Assembly: GCF_028767125.1 (NCBI RefSeq)
Contig: NZ_JAKCWP010000002.1
Location: 62,001-126,000, forward strand
Reading direction: 5' to 3'
DNA: 64,000 bases
Origin: Chelativorans sp. YIM 93263
Lineage (GTDB): Bacteria; Pseudomonadota; Alphaproteobacteria; Rhizobiales; Rhizobiaceae
Shown in pieces: positions 43,840 through 52,898 of the stretch. A program made the position numbers and the translations under genes. Positions within the stretch are counted from its first letter, which is position 1. Every line of letters begins with the position of its first letter. Below the pieces are notes generated by a model. The model had not been told where the DNA came from, searched no databases, and saw nothing but the letters and a program-made list of their open reading frames with translations.

Positions 43840-45063
43840 GTGAGCGACAATCGACGTCCTATATTGGTAGCAGGCACGGGACCTGCCGGCTTGGCGGCCG
43901 CCCTTGCTCTATCCGCCGCAGGGCATCACGTAGTGCTCGCCGGACCACGGCCCGGCAGCAATGATCAGCGCACAACCGCACTGATGCGCCCGGCGATCGC
44001 TTTTCTTGAATCATTGGGCTTGGCGGATGTCTTGCGCGACCATGCGGCACCGTTGGCAAGCATGCGCATCGTGGATGTAACAGAGCGGCTCGTACGCAGC
44101 CCGACAGTCACATTCCACGCCGCCGAGATCGACGAAGAACACTTCGGACTGAACGTCCCCAACGCTCCCTTAACTGCAGCGATGGCCGAAATCGTGAACG
44201 CCAGGGGGAAGATCACCTGGCATGAAAGCCTGGTGGACTCATGGCGGCTTAGTCATGAAATGGCCAAAGCAAAGCTTTCCGACGGCTCCGTCATTAAAGC
44301 AGCGCTGGCCGTAGCGGCCGATGGGCGTAACTCCCTAGCGCGCGAAGCCGCCGGAATTTCGGTGCGAAGGCGATCGCTACCGCAAAAAGCGCTCGTGCTG
44401 AACTTTGGCCACGCCCGGCATCACGGTTTTACATCAACTGAGTTCCATACGGTAAACGGTCCCTGCACGCAGGTTCCCCTTCCCGGCGGGTTTCATTCCA
44501 GCCTCGTCTGGGTAACGCGTCCAGATGAAGCAGATGAACTCGCAGCGCTGGATCCGAAAATGCTCTCCGAGCGGCTGGAAACGAAATTACACTCTTTCCT
44601 CGGACGCGTAACGATCGAATCCGCACGGCAGGTATACCCCCTGTCCGTCCTGTCTGCGCAGCGCTTTGCCGCGCAACGCGTGGTGCTGGTTGGAGAAGCC
44701 GCCCATGTCTTCCCGCCGATAACTGCACAGGGTCTCAATTTGGGCATTCGGGATGTAAAGGATCTTTCCGATATTGTTCGCGAGCATGCGGACGATCCTG
44801 GCAGTATTGCCGCCCTCACCCGCTATGACGCCGTACGACGGCCGGATATCGTGGCGCGCAGCAGTGCGGTCAATCTGCTCAATACGTCCTTGCTTTCCTC
44901 TTTGCTCCCGGCTCAGCTAGCCAGAAGCGCGGGACTCGGTATGCTCGACCGGGTTCCTGCCTTTCGCGGCTTCTTTATGCGCGAGGGTATGCGTCCCGGT
45001 AGCGGATTCGAGGCACTTCTGCCAAGCATTAGGCTCGGTCACGAAAATCAAAAACGCCGCTAG
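43840..45063 (+). CDS. UbiH-family FAD-dependent monooxygenase
   Basis: A 407-residue flavoprotein of the UbiH/UbiF/Coq6 family, which hydroxylates the aromatic ring in ubiquinone biosynthesis. The FAD-binding start is ILVAGTGPAGLAAALALS, the middle DG motif is AVAADGRNSLAREAAGI, and the end VVLVGEAAHVFPPITAQGLNLGIRD is the family's second FAD motif. It starts with GTG 43840; no suitable ATG is near. In Alphaproteobacteria a single broad enzyme (UbiL type) can do several hydroxylations; which ring position this one uses is not known. Confidence 0.9.
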   Translation: MSDNRRPILVAGTGPAGLAAALALSAAGHHVVLAGPRPGSNDQRTTALMRPAIAFLESLGLADVLRDHAAPLASMRIVDVTERLVRSPTVTFHAAEIDEEHFGLNVPNAPLTAAMAEIVNARGKITWHESLVDSWRLSHEMAKAKLSDGSVIKAALAVAADGRNSLAREAAGISVRRRSLPQKALVLNFGHARHHGFTSTEFHTVNGPCTQVPLPGGFHSSLVWVTRPDEADELAALDPKMLSERLETKLHSFLGRVTIESARQVYPLSVLSAQRFAAQRVVLVGEAAHVFPPITAQGLNLGIRDVKDLSDIVREHADDPGSIAALTRYDAVRRPDIVARSSAVNLLNTSLLSSLLPAQLARSAGLGMLDRVPAFRGFFMREGMRPGSGFEALLPSIRLGHENQKRR

Positions 45064-45137
45064 CAGCCGCTTGCGGGCGCCCACCGGGATTGAATCATCG
45101 CCTCACTTGCGCCACATAGCAGGCAAAGGCGAAAACA

Positions 45138-45470
45138 ATGCAAAAGACCAAGACAGCAAAATATTCTATCGGCCAGGTCGTAAGGCACCGGTTGTTCCCG
45201 TTCCGGGGCGTCATTTTTGACGTCGATCCGGAGTTCAACAACACCGACGAATGGTATGAAGCCATTCCTCCCGAGGTACGCCCGGCAAAGGACCAGCCCT
45301 TTTACCACCTTCTCGCCGAGAATGACGAGACCGAATACGTGGCCTATGTCTCGGAGCAGAATCTTTTAGAGGACGATTCCGGCGAGCCGATCCGTCACCC
45401 TCAGATCTCCGAGTTGTTCGTCCAGACGTCCGACGGTCGATACGAACCGCGAACACGCTTTCATCATTGA
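45138..45470 (+). CDS. hspQ: Heat shock protein HspQ
   Basis: A 110-residue HspQ: YSIGQVVRHRLFPFRGVIFDVDPEF and QPFYHLLAENDETEYVAYVSEQNLL are the conserved core. In E. coli HspQ affects Lon protease specificity and DnaA stability. ATG 45138 is 74 bases after the UbiH-like gene on the same strand. It is convergent with the IalB-type gene, with a 10-bp hairpin (45502-45524) between. Confidence 0.94.
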   Translation: MQKTKTAKYSIGQVVRHRLFPFRGVIFDVDPEFNNTDEWYEAIPPEVRPAKDQPFYHLLAENDETEYVAYVSEQNLLEDDSGEPIRHPQISELFVQTSDGRYEPRTRFHH

Positions 45471-45501
45471 CCAAATGGCAAATGACGCCATCACATAAAG
45501 T

Positions 45502-45524
45502 GACAGCGGCCCATGGCCGCTGTC
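45502..45524. terminator. Hairpin between convergent hspQ and IalB-type genes
   Basis: GACAGCGGCC and GGCCGCTGTC form a perfect 10-bp stem with a 3-base loop. There is no T run on either strand, so its use as a terminator is only likely from position. Confidence 0.5.
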
Positions 45525-45557
45525 CAACTGCTTACAGTCTGACGGCTTGATACCGGC

Positions 45558-46187
45558 TTACTGCCCGCTTTTCGCGCGCTCCTGCGCGTCTTTCAATCTG
45601 TTTGCCAGCTCTTCGTTATTCTTGCTAACGAACTCATCGAGCTTCTGTTGACGTTCATCCAGATCGCTCTGATCGAGCGGTTCACCATCATAAGCGTTGG
45701 TGAAGCCCTGCAACGTGATTTCCAGCGGATTCTGCTGATTCTGGAAGTTGACCGAAGTAAGCCTCAGAGCGGAACCGCGCTTGAATGCACTTATGATATT
45801 ATCGTTGAGCTGTGTCTCGGCCACACAGCGATCCGGCAGACAGATGGCATAGTCCACTTTCTGCGTAGCGTTTTCGTCCACCTGCAGACCGACGCCAGGC
45901 GGGATCAATCGGCCGGTCGGGACCGCGATCTGCAACACGCGTCGATTGACCTTACCTTCAACTTCGATGAGGTTTATGCTCGTCAGGAGTTGGCCGGAAT
46001 CCGCTCGCAGGATGTACTGGACGTTACAAACGTCCACGTCTTCTTGCTTCGTACACGCCTTGAACCAGCCATCCGGCGGTCCCTCCTGCTGCGCATGGGC
46101 GGATACGCCGAAAGCGGCCGTTCCCACAAACAATGCGCCGAGAAAGGCGGCCGGCATGCGTGAAATTCTCCCTCTCAGGCTTTTCAT
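45558..46187 (-). CDS. Invasion-associated locus B (IalB) family periplasmic protein
   Basis: A 209-residue exported protein. The signal peptide ends at about residue 33 (GVSAHAQQ), and the IalB domain has GWFKACTKQEDVDVCNVQYIL with paired cysteines, PTGRLIPPGVGLQVDE and YAICLPDRCVAE with two more cysteines, suggesting disulfides. A charged, helical C-terminal tail (about 175-209) ends the protein. IalB-like proteins are general in Hyphomicrobiales and not restricted to pathogens; the molecular role is unclear. ATG 46187 with GGGAG upstream is preferred over an upstream extension without a signal peptide. Confidence 0.88.
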   Translation of the reverse strand: MKSLRGRISRMPAAFLGALFVGTAAFGVSAHAQQEGPPDGWFKACTKQEDVDVCNVQYILRADSGQLLTSINLIEVEGKVNRRVLQIAVPTGRLIPPGVGLQVDENATQKVDYAICLPDRCVAETQLNDNIISAFKRGSALRLTSVNFQNQQNPLEITLQGFTNAYDGEPLDQSDLDERQQKLDEFVSKNNEELANRLKDAQERAKSGQ

Positions 46188-46421
46188 TGTCTCCCGTTCC
46201 TTCAATGCTAAATGACCCAACGAAAATCGCTGCGTCCCATGAATTCTCCCTGTTGGCCGAATGCGGCGACACCAAGGCCTTCTTCCTGTTACAATGCATG
46301 GACCGATGAATCCAGTGGTCTGGTTGCGGCTCCGTCCCAAGTTCCTAACCGGCCTCTGGACAAGAAAGCGTCGAGCACGCAAGGATGCCCGAAGTTAAAA
46401 GCATCGAAATCGAGGTCGCTA

Positions 46422-48266
46422 ATGCCGTCTCTTCTGTTCCGAAGTGCTTTCTCCATGTTTATGATGATTGGAGCCACAGCGGCATATGCGCAGGACAAGC
46501 CGGTCCACGGCATTGCAATGAACGGCGAACCGGCTTTGCCGCCGGACTTTACGCATTTTCCATATGCCAATCCGGACGCGCCGAAAGGTGGGGAAATCAC
46601 CTATTGCGTTGTCGGAAACTTCGATAATCTAAACCCGTTCATCCTGAAGAGCATGCGTACGACGGCACGCGGTGTGGTGGACTCTATTTTCGGTAATCTG
46701 GTTTTCGAGCCACTGATGCGGCGCAGCGACGCAGAGCCCTTTTCCCTTTATGGCCTCCTGGCGGAAGAGGTCGAGATGGATGAGGAACGCAACTATGCGG
46801 AATTCCACCTCAATCCGAATGCAAAGTGGTCCGACGGTAAGCCGGTGACGCCTGAAGACGTCATCTTCACCTTTGAAACTTTCGCTGAAAAAGGGCGGCC
46901 ACCCTACAGCAATCGTATGGACCGCATCGAAAGCCTGGAGAAAACAGGCGAACGCAGTGTCCGTTTCACCTTCAATGATGAATCTGACCGCGAATTTCCG
47001 TTGGTCGTGGCGATGACGCCGATTATCCCCTCCCACGCTTTTGATCGGGAGAGCTTCGACCAATCCACGCTGGAACCGGTGGTCGGCAGCGGCTCCTACA
47101 TAATTACAGATGTTGAGCCCGGACAGCGCATCGTTTTTGAGCGCGACACCGACTATTGGGGCGAAGATGTGCCCAGTATGCGCGGCTTCAACAATTATGA
47201 TCGCATTACCATTGAGTATTTCCTTAATGAGAACGCCCAGTTTGAGGCGTTCAAGAAAGGCATCTGCTCGGCCTATGCGGGCGCAATCTATACCGGACTT
47301 GACCCAGATCAGGTGTCCCGCGATTTCAATTTTCCCGCAGTCGAAAACGGGGACGTCGTCGTCGAGGCATTCGATGCGGAGATCCCGCCGGCCGCCAGAG
47401 GCTTCTTCTTCAATACCCGACGAGACAAATTCTCCGACCCACGCGTCCGCCGCGCGCTTTCGATGCTCTACGATTTCGGCTGGGTCAACGAGAACATTTA
47501 TGGCGGCGAATACGAGCGCACGCTGAGCTACTGGCAGGGTTCGGATCTGTCGGCACTCGGAAGGCCGGCCAATCAACGCGAAAAAGAGCTCTTAGCCCCC
47601 TATTCGGAGAAGGTTTTGCCGTCAGTTATGGACGGCAGTTACGGTGAGGACCTGAAAGGCAGACTTGACCGAGACCGGATGCGTGAAGCCGTCGATCTTT
47701 TGCAGGATGCCGGTTACTCGCTGGATGACGGAGTCCTAAAGGATGAGGCCGGAAATCCGCTCTCGTTTGAAATTCTGATCACCTCTACCGAACAGGAAAG
47801 AATTGCATCCGCTTTCCAACGCACACTCCAAAGGGTGGGGGTGAATGCCTCGATCCGAATGCTTGACGATGCTCAAGCTCAGCAGCGTAAGCAAACCTTC
47901 GATTTCGATATGTTAATTGGAGCCGTTGGTTTCTCCGGGTCATTGTCTCCGGGAACCGAGCAAATCGGACGCTGGAGCTCGCAATCGGCGAACGTCGAAG
48001 GTTCGTTCAACCTCGCCGGGGTTTCCGATCCCGCGGTGGATGCAATGATCGATGCCATGCTGAACGCACGCAACCGCGAGGACTACATTGCTGCCGTTCG
48101 CGCGCTTGATCGGCTGCTCATCTCCGGTGCTTATATCGTGCCGACCCAGCATAATACCGAACGGTGGATCGCATATTGGACCGTTCTGAACCATCCCGAT
48201 ACCTCACCACTCCACGGTTATGAGCTGGGAACATGGTGGTACGATCCCGAACAGGCGGAACGGTGA
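46422..48266 (+). CDS. YejA-like peptide ABC transporter substrate-binding protein
   Basis: A 614-residue family 5 extracellular solute-binding protein. The signal peptide is residues 1-23 (TAAYAQ). HGIAMNGEPALPPDFTHFPY and PKGGEITYCVVGNFDNLNPF are the N-terminal hallmarks of the YejA group, which binds oligopeptides and microcin C-like substrates. ATG 46422 follows GAGGT; the longer frame upstream lacks a signal peptide. The usual permease and ATPase genes (yejBEF) are absent: the next gene, overlapping by 4 bases, encodes a DsbA-family protein. It therefore has to borrow a transporter encoded elsewhere. Confidence 0.92.
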   Translation: MPSLLFRSAFSMFMMIGATAAYAQDKPVHGIAMNGEPALPPDFTHFPYANPDAPKGGEITYCVVGNFDNLNPFILKSMRTTARGVVDSIFGNLVFEPLMRRSDAEPFSLYGLLAEEVEMDEERNYAEFHLNPNAKWSDGKPVTPEDVIFTFETFAEKGRPPYSNRMDRIESLEKTGERSVRFTFNDESDREFPLVVAMTPIIPSHAFDRESFDQSTLEPVVGSGSYIITDVEPGQRIVFERDTDYWGEDVPSMRGFNNYDRITIEYFLNENAQFEAFKKGICSAYAGAIYTGLDPDQVSRDFNFPAVENGDVVVEAFDAEIPPAARGFFFNTRRDKFSDPRVRRALSMLYDFGWVNENIYGGEYERTLSYWQGSDLSALGRPANQREKELLAPYSEKVLPSVMDGSYGEDLKGRLDRDRMREAVDLLQDAGYSLDDGVLKDEAGNPLSFEILITSTEQERIASAFQRTLQRVGVNASIRMLDDAQAQQRKQTFDFDMLIGAVGFSGSLSPGTEQIGRWSSQSANVEGSFNLAGVSDPAVDAMIDAMLNARNREDYIAAVRALDRLLISGAYIVPTQHNTERWIAYWTVLNHPDTSPLHGYELGTWWYDPEQAER

Positions 48267-48949
48267 GCAGCAAAGCTCCTATTTCAGTTGATGTCGTCTC
48301 GGACGTGGTGTGTCCCTGGTGTTATGTGGGACAGCGAAACCTGCAACGCGCCCAGATGACACTGGACGACGTTGCAAAGTTCACCGTTCGCTGGCGGCCT
48401 TATCAGTTGGATCCATTTCTGCCTCCGAGTGGACGGGGCCGGAAGAGCTACATGCTCGACAAATTCGGTAACGCGGAGCGTATCGAAGAAATACACAATC
48501 GACTGCGTGAGATCGGTAGCGAAGCAGGGATCTCTTTCGATTTCGATGCGATAAGCGTCTCCCCTAATACGCTTGATGCACACCGGGTCATCCGCTGGGC
48601 GGCAACAGCTGGCGAAGAAGTGCAGAACAATCTTGTGAGCCAGCTTTTCCGGCTCTACTTCGAGAAAGGCGCCAATATCGGTGAGCACGAGGTTCTTACC
48701 GGCGCCGCGCAAGAAGCAGGAATGGACGTGGCTGCAGTGGAAGCGCTCCTGCCGACCCCGGCCGACCGGTCCGAAGTCGAAGCCGAAATTGCTACCGCAC
48801 AGCGTATGGGTGTTACCGGAGTGCCCTGCTTTATGCTCGAAGGCCGATATGCGCTCATGGGCGTACAGCCGCCGCAAACCTTGGCCGATGCGATCACCGA
48901 GGTTTCCGAAACCAAGGCACGCGGCGAATTGGACGATGACAATACATAA
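48263..48949 (+). CDS. DsbA-family oxidoreductase, FrnE type
   Basis: A 228-residue cytoplasmic DsbA-fold protein. The start is GTG 48263, overlapping the TGA of the YejA-like gene (GTGA), so the two are coupled. DVVCPWCYVGQRNL carries the CPWC active site (Cys17, Cys20), and TGVPCFMLEGRYALMGVQP the cis-Pro loop with an extra Cys. FrnE-type proteins, such as those of Deinococcus, act in disulfide exchange or oxidative stress; some are glutathione-S-transferase-kappa-like. There is no signal peptide. The substrate is unknown. Confidence 0.92.
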   Translation: MSSKAPISVDVVSDVVCPWCYVGQRNLQRAQMTLDDVAKFTVRWRPYQLDPFLPPSGRGRKSYMLDKFGNAERIEEIHNRLREIGSEAGISFDFDAISVSPNTLDAHRVIRWAATAGEEVQNNLVSQLFRLYFEKGANIGEHEVLTGAAQEAGMDVAAVEALLPTPADRSEVEAEIATAQRMGVTGVPCFMLEGRYALMGVQPPQTLADAITEVSETKARGELDDDNT

Positions 48950-48970
48950 CGAGCGGCGCACCCGCGCCAC

Positions 48971-50099
48971 TCAGTCGATATCGGCGACTTCCGCTTGCTC
49001 ACCCGTCACGCGTTGTGCCAGCGACGCCTTGATAAGGCCGTCGAGATTTCCGTCGAGAACGTCCTGAGGATTCGTGCTCTCCGTTCCGGTGCGCAGATCC
49101 TTCACAAGTTGGTAGGGCTGCAGCACGTAGGAGCGGATCTGGTGCCCCCAACCGATTTCCGACTTTGTGGACTCGGTTGCTTGGGCCGCTTCCTCACGCT
49201 TTTTCAGTTCCTCTTCATAAAGCCGTGCGCGCAGCATGTCCCATGCCGTAGCCCGGTTTTTATGTTGCGAGCGCTCGTTTTGGCACTGCACGACGATGCC
49301 AGTCGGCAAATGGGTGATCCGCACCGCGGAATCCGTCGTATTGACGTGCTGGCCACCGGCGCCGGAAGCACGATAGGTGTCGATCCTCACATCGGACTCG
49401 GGGACATCGATCTCGATCGTATCGTCAATCACCGGATAGACCCAGATGCTGGCGAAGGATGTATGCCGGCGCGCATTACTGTCGAAAGGTGAAATGCGCA
49501 CCAAGCGATGCACCCCCGACTCTGTTTTCAACCAGCCATAGGTATTGTGACCACGCACAAGAATTGTGGCCGATTTGATTCCGGCCTCCTCGCCGTCATG
49601 CACTTCGAGCACCTCAACCTTCATCTTGCGTCGCTCCGCCCAGCGCATGTACATGCGCAAAAGCATTGACGCCCAGTCTTGGCTCTCGGTGCCCCCAGCG
49701 CCAGCATGAACCTCCAGATAGGCATCGTTGGAATCGGCTTCGCCCGAAAGCAACGTCTCGATCTGGCGCTCGCCAATCTCTCCGCGTAGGGCGCGAATCG
49801 CCTCTTCCGCCTCGGCGACCACGTCCTGGTCGTCTTCGGCTTCACCGAGCTCGATCAGTTCGACGTTGTCCTCGAGCGATTGTGAAAGCCGTTTGATCGC
49901 ACTGATATTGTCGTCCAGCGCCTGCCGTTCACGCATAAGTTTCTGGGCTTCCTGCGGATCGTTCCACAGTTCGCTGTCTTCAGCACGCGTGTTGAGATAC
50001 TCAAGCCGCTTTACCGCCTCATCCCAGTCAAAGATACCTCCTCAGCAGGCCGATTGCCTGCTTGATTTCTTCGACCAGAACCGCCGTTTCCGTACGCAT
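48971..50099 (-). CDS. prfB: Peptide chain release factor 2, with programmed +1 frameshift
   Basis: RF2 ends translation at UGA and UAA. The gene needs a +1 shift: the first frame (ATG 50099) encodes 23 codons to CTT, then TGA (50030-50028). The second frame resumes at GAC (50029) and runs 352 codons, giving a 375-residue protein. The class I release-factor motif is GAGGQHVNTTDSAV (GGQ), and the UGA/UAA reading motif SPF is in RISPFDS. The full length fits RF2, so the gene is not broken. It lies between the convergent FrnE-type gene and mrcA, on the same strand as mrcA. Confidence 0.96.
50027..50042 (-). promoter_or_regulatory. RF2 +1 frameshift site
   Basis: On the minus strand AGGAGG (50042-50037), TAT, then CTT TGA C (50033-50027). 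A Shine-Dalgarno sequence three bases before the slippery CTT and a UGA followed by C are exactly the elements of the E. coli prfB site. Low RF2 favours the shift and thereby RF2 synthesis. Confidence 0.95.
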
Positions 50100-50190
50100 A
50101 CGGCCTCACTTCCTTCAGTTTGTATGGTTGAATCGGGCGGAACTTATGGTGACAGAGAGCGCCTGTAAAGCCAAAGGCGCGCGAACGTAC

Positions 50191-50216
50191 GAGGCCGCGC
50201 CGCGAGGCGCGGCCTC
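50191..50216. terminator. GC-rich hairpin after mrcA
   Basis: GAGGCCGCGC and GCGCGGCCTC pair perfectly around a 6-base loop, 15 bases past the mrcA stop codon. There is no clear T run, so termination is probable but not certain. Confidence 0.5.
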
Positions 50217-50230
50217 GAACCGGCGAAGGG

Positions 50231-52687
50231 TCAGAACAGGCCGCCAGCCCCGGTGGAGATAGCCCGATTCACCTGAGGCGAAATCTCTCTGGCGTTTTCG
50301 CTCACATTCAGCTCATCCATGCCGATCACCCAATAGCTGTCGGCCGGTCCGGTCCCGGGCTTGAAGCTCTCCATGATAACGCCAGGCTGGCCCGCTTCGG
50401 CGCGCATACCGGTTTTGCGATCGATCGCAACCTGCTGCATGCCCTCGGGTATACGGAAGTCCACGGGTCGCGTGCCTTCCAGCGCACCCGCCATGAACTC
50501 CTTAAACACCGGCGCGGCAAGACCGCCGCCCGTCGACCCTTTGCCCATTGGTCGCGGCCGGTCATAGCCCATGAAGACGCCGACAACGAGATCAGGCGTG
50601 TACCCTATGAACCATGCGTCCTTCTCGTCGTTTGTGGTGCCTGTTTTCCCGGCAATGGGACGGCCAAGTTCCGAAACGGACGCAGCGGTTCCGCGTTGGA
50701 CCACGCCTTCCATCATGGAGGTGATCTGGTAGGCGGTCATGGGATCGAGCACCTGTTCGCGATCGTCCACGACTTCAGGCTCAGGCTGATTATTCCATCC
50801 GTCGGCCTCACATAACTGGCATGCCCGCGTGTCGTGTTTGAAAACGGTCTTGCCGTAGCGGTCTTGAATACGGTCAATCAGCGAAGGCTGAATCTGCTTG
50901 CCGCCATTAGCCATGATCGCATAAGCAGTCACCATTCGCATGACTGTGGTCTCGCCGGAACCAAGCGACATGGCGATGTGCGGCTGCATCTCATCGTACA
51001 GTCCGAACCGCTCGGCATATTCGGCAACCAGATTCATGCCCATATCGTTAGCCAGCCGAACCGTCATCAGGTTACGGGAGCGCTCGATACCCGCGCGCAA
51101 CGTTGACGGTCCTGCAAAACTGCCGCCATAGTTCTTCGGCTCCCACACCTCATTCCCAATCCTTATGGAAACAGGTGCATCTAGCACCACCGAAGCTGGC
51201 GTATAGCCATTGTCGAGCGCGGCCGAGTACACGACCGGCTTGAACGCGGAGCCCGGTTGCCGTTGCGCCTGCGTGGCACGGTTGAATTCCGACTGGTCGT
51301 ACGAAAAGCCTCCAACCATTGTCAGCACGCGGCCCGTATGCGGGTCCATCGCCACGAGCGCGCCCCCGATCTCCGGCACCTGCCGCAGCACAAATTCGGA
51401 TCCCTGATCCTCCTTCTGCTCCACATATACGACATCACCCGGATTCAGAACTTCTGCGGGTGAATTCGCCCGGACAAGGCTTCCGTCCACGACATGACGC
51501 AACGCCCACTGCATGTCATCAACGTTGATGACACCGGTTTCACGATCGGGGGAGAGATCGCCAGAATCCTGACGCGACGGTTTCAGCCCGACCTCCACCT
51601 GGTCACTGGAAGCATCGAGTACGACGGCGAGTCGCCATTCGCGCAGATCATTCAGCCCGTCGACTTCGCCCAACGGGATCCCCCAATCCCCTGACATGTC
51701 GATCCTGTCGACCGGACCGCGGAAACCACGAAGCGTATCGTACCGTATTAACCCGTTGTGCAATGCCTTGCGCGCCTGAAGCTGAAGTTCCGGGTCCAGC
51801 GTCGTGCGTACATAGAGCCCAGCCTCATAAAGCGCGTCTTCGCCATACCGGCCGATGATCTCGCGACGCACCTCTTCGGTGAAATACTCGGAAGCGAAAA
51901 GATAGTTGCTGCCACGGCGAGGGTTCATGCCGAGATCGGATGCCTTGGCATTCTCTGCATCCTCAGAAGTGATGTATCCATTCGCAAGCATCTGGTCGAG
52001 CACCCAGTTGCGGCGCTCGATCGCCCGCTCTGTGTGGCGATACGGATGATAATTCGAGGGCCCCTTGGGGAGAGCTGCAAGGTAGGCGATCTCGTTCAGC
52101 GTCAACTCGTTCACCGATTTGTCGAAATAGGTGAGCGCAGCGCTTGCGATCCCATAGGCGCCCAGCCCGAAATAGATCTCGTTGAGATACAGCTCCAGGA
52201 TTCTGTCTTTGGAGTACGCCTGCTCGATCCTGAAGGCGAGAATCATCTCGCGGAGCTTACGGTCAACAGTTTGCTCCGAACTTAGAAGAAAGTTCTTGGC
52301 AACCTGCTGTGTAATCGTTGAAGCGCCAACGAGCCTGCGTCCAGAGCCAAAGTTCTGCAAGTTGGTGATTACTGCGCGAAGAAGACCGGTAGCATCCACA
52401 CCCGGGTGATTAAAAAAATCCTTATCCTCGGCTGAAAGAAAGGCCGCTTTGACCCGGTCCGGAACCGCCTGAATCGGCAGGTAGAGCCGCTTCTCGCGCG
52501 CGAACTCGCTCATCAGGCTTCCGTCAGACGCATGAATCCGGGTCGTTACAGGCGGCTCATAGCGTGCGAGCACTTCATAATCGGGCAGGTCGCTCGTAAG
52601 ATTGCCGACATAAATGGCCACACCGGCCGCCGCCGCCAGAACCAGAACGGCTCCGACGCCGAAAAAATATCCGAGAAGACGTATCAT
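50231..52687 (-). CDS. mrcA: Penicillin-binding protein 1A, bifunctional transglycosylase/transpeptidase
   Basis: An 818-residue class A PBP that polymerises and cross-links peptidoglycan. An N-terminal membrane helix (about 5-28) is followed by the GT51 transglycosylase domain with the catalytic Glu87 in SAEDKDFFNHPG and GASTITQQVAKN. The transpeptidase domain has Ser480 in GSAFKPV, the SRN triad and KTGTTNDEKDAWF. ATG 52687. It lies downstream of the amidase gene on the same strand in the well-known rhizobial order rne / amidase / mrcA / prfB. Confidence 0.96.
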   Translation of the reverse strand: MIRLLGYFFGVGAVLVLAAAAGVAIYVGNLTSDLPDYEVLARYEPPVTTRIHASDGSLMSEFAREKRLYLPIQAVPDRVKAAFLSAEDKDFFNHPGVDATGLLRAVITNLQNFGSGRRLVGASTITQQVAKNFLLSSEQTVDRKLREMILAFRIEQAYSKDRILELYLNEIYFGLGAYGIASAALTYFDKSVNELTLNEIAYLAALPKGPSNYHPYRHTERAIERRNWVLDQMLANGYITSEDAENAKASDLGMNPRRGSNYLFASEYFTEEVRREIIGRYGEDALYEAGLYVRTTLDPELQLQARKALHNGLIRYDTLRGFRGPVDRIDMSGDWGIPLGEVDGLNDLREWRLAVVLDASSDQVEVGLKPSRQDSGDLSPDRETGVINVDDMQWALRHVVDGSLVRANSPAEVLNPGDVVYVEQKEDQGSEFVLRQVPEIGGALVAMDPHTGRVLTMVGGFSYDQSEFNRATQAQRQPGSAFKPVVYSAALDNGYTPASVVLDAPVSIRIGNEVWEPKNYGGSFAGPSTLRAGIERSRNLMTVRLANDMGMNLVAEYAERFGLYDEMQPHIAMSLGSGETTVMRMVTAYAIMANGGKQIQPSLIDRIQDRYGKTVFKHDTRACQLCEADGWNNQPEPEVVDDREQVLDPMTAYQITSMMEGVVQRGTAASVSELGRPIAGKTGTTNDEKDAWFIGYTPDLVVGVFMGYDRPRPMGKGSTGGGLAAPVFKEFMAGALEGTRPVDFRIPEGMQQVAIDRKTGMRAEAGQPGVIMESFKPGTGPADSYWVIGMDELNVSENAREISPQVNRAISTGAGGLF

Positions 52688-52898
52688 GCCCGCTCCCGCT
52701 TGCCCAAACCGACCCGGCGGCTATGCCGTCGGGTTATGATAACATCATAACCGCCACAATAAGAAATCATCGTTACCTCAAGATTGTTCTGCCCCGCCCT
52801 TGTGAGGAAAATGGGGCGAGGTTCGGGCCGTGCGGCCACGAATGAGAAAAGGTTGACGGTGTTGCTTTCCTGCACCTGTCCCAAATCTCTAATAGGCT

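Noticed and set aside
48971-49936. prfB as a truncated gene
   Set aside because: The missing N-terminus is supplied by the programmed frameshift at 50027-50042.
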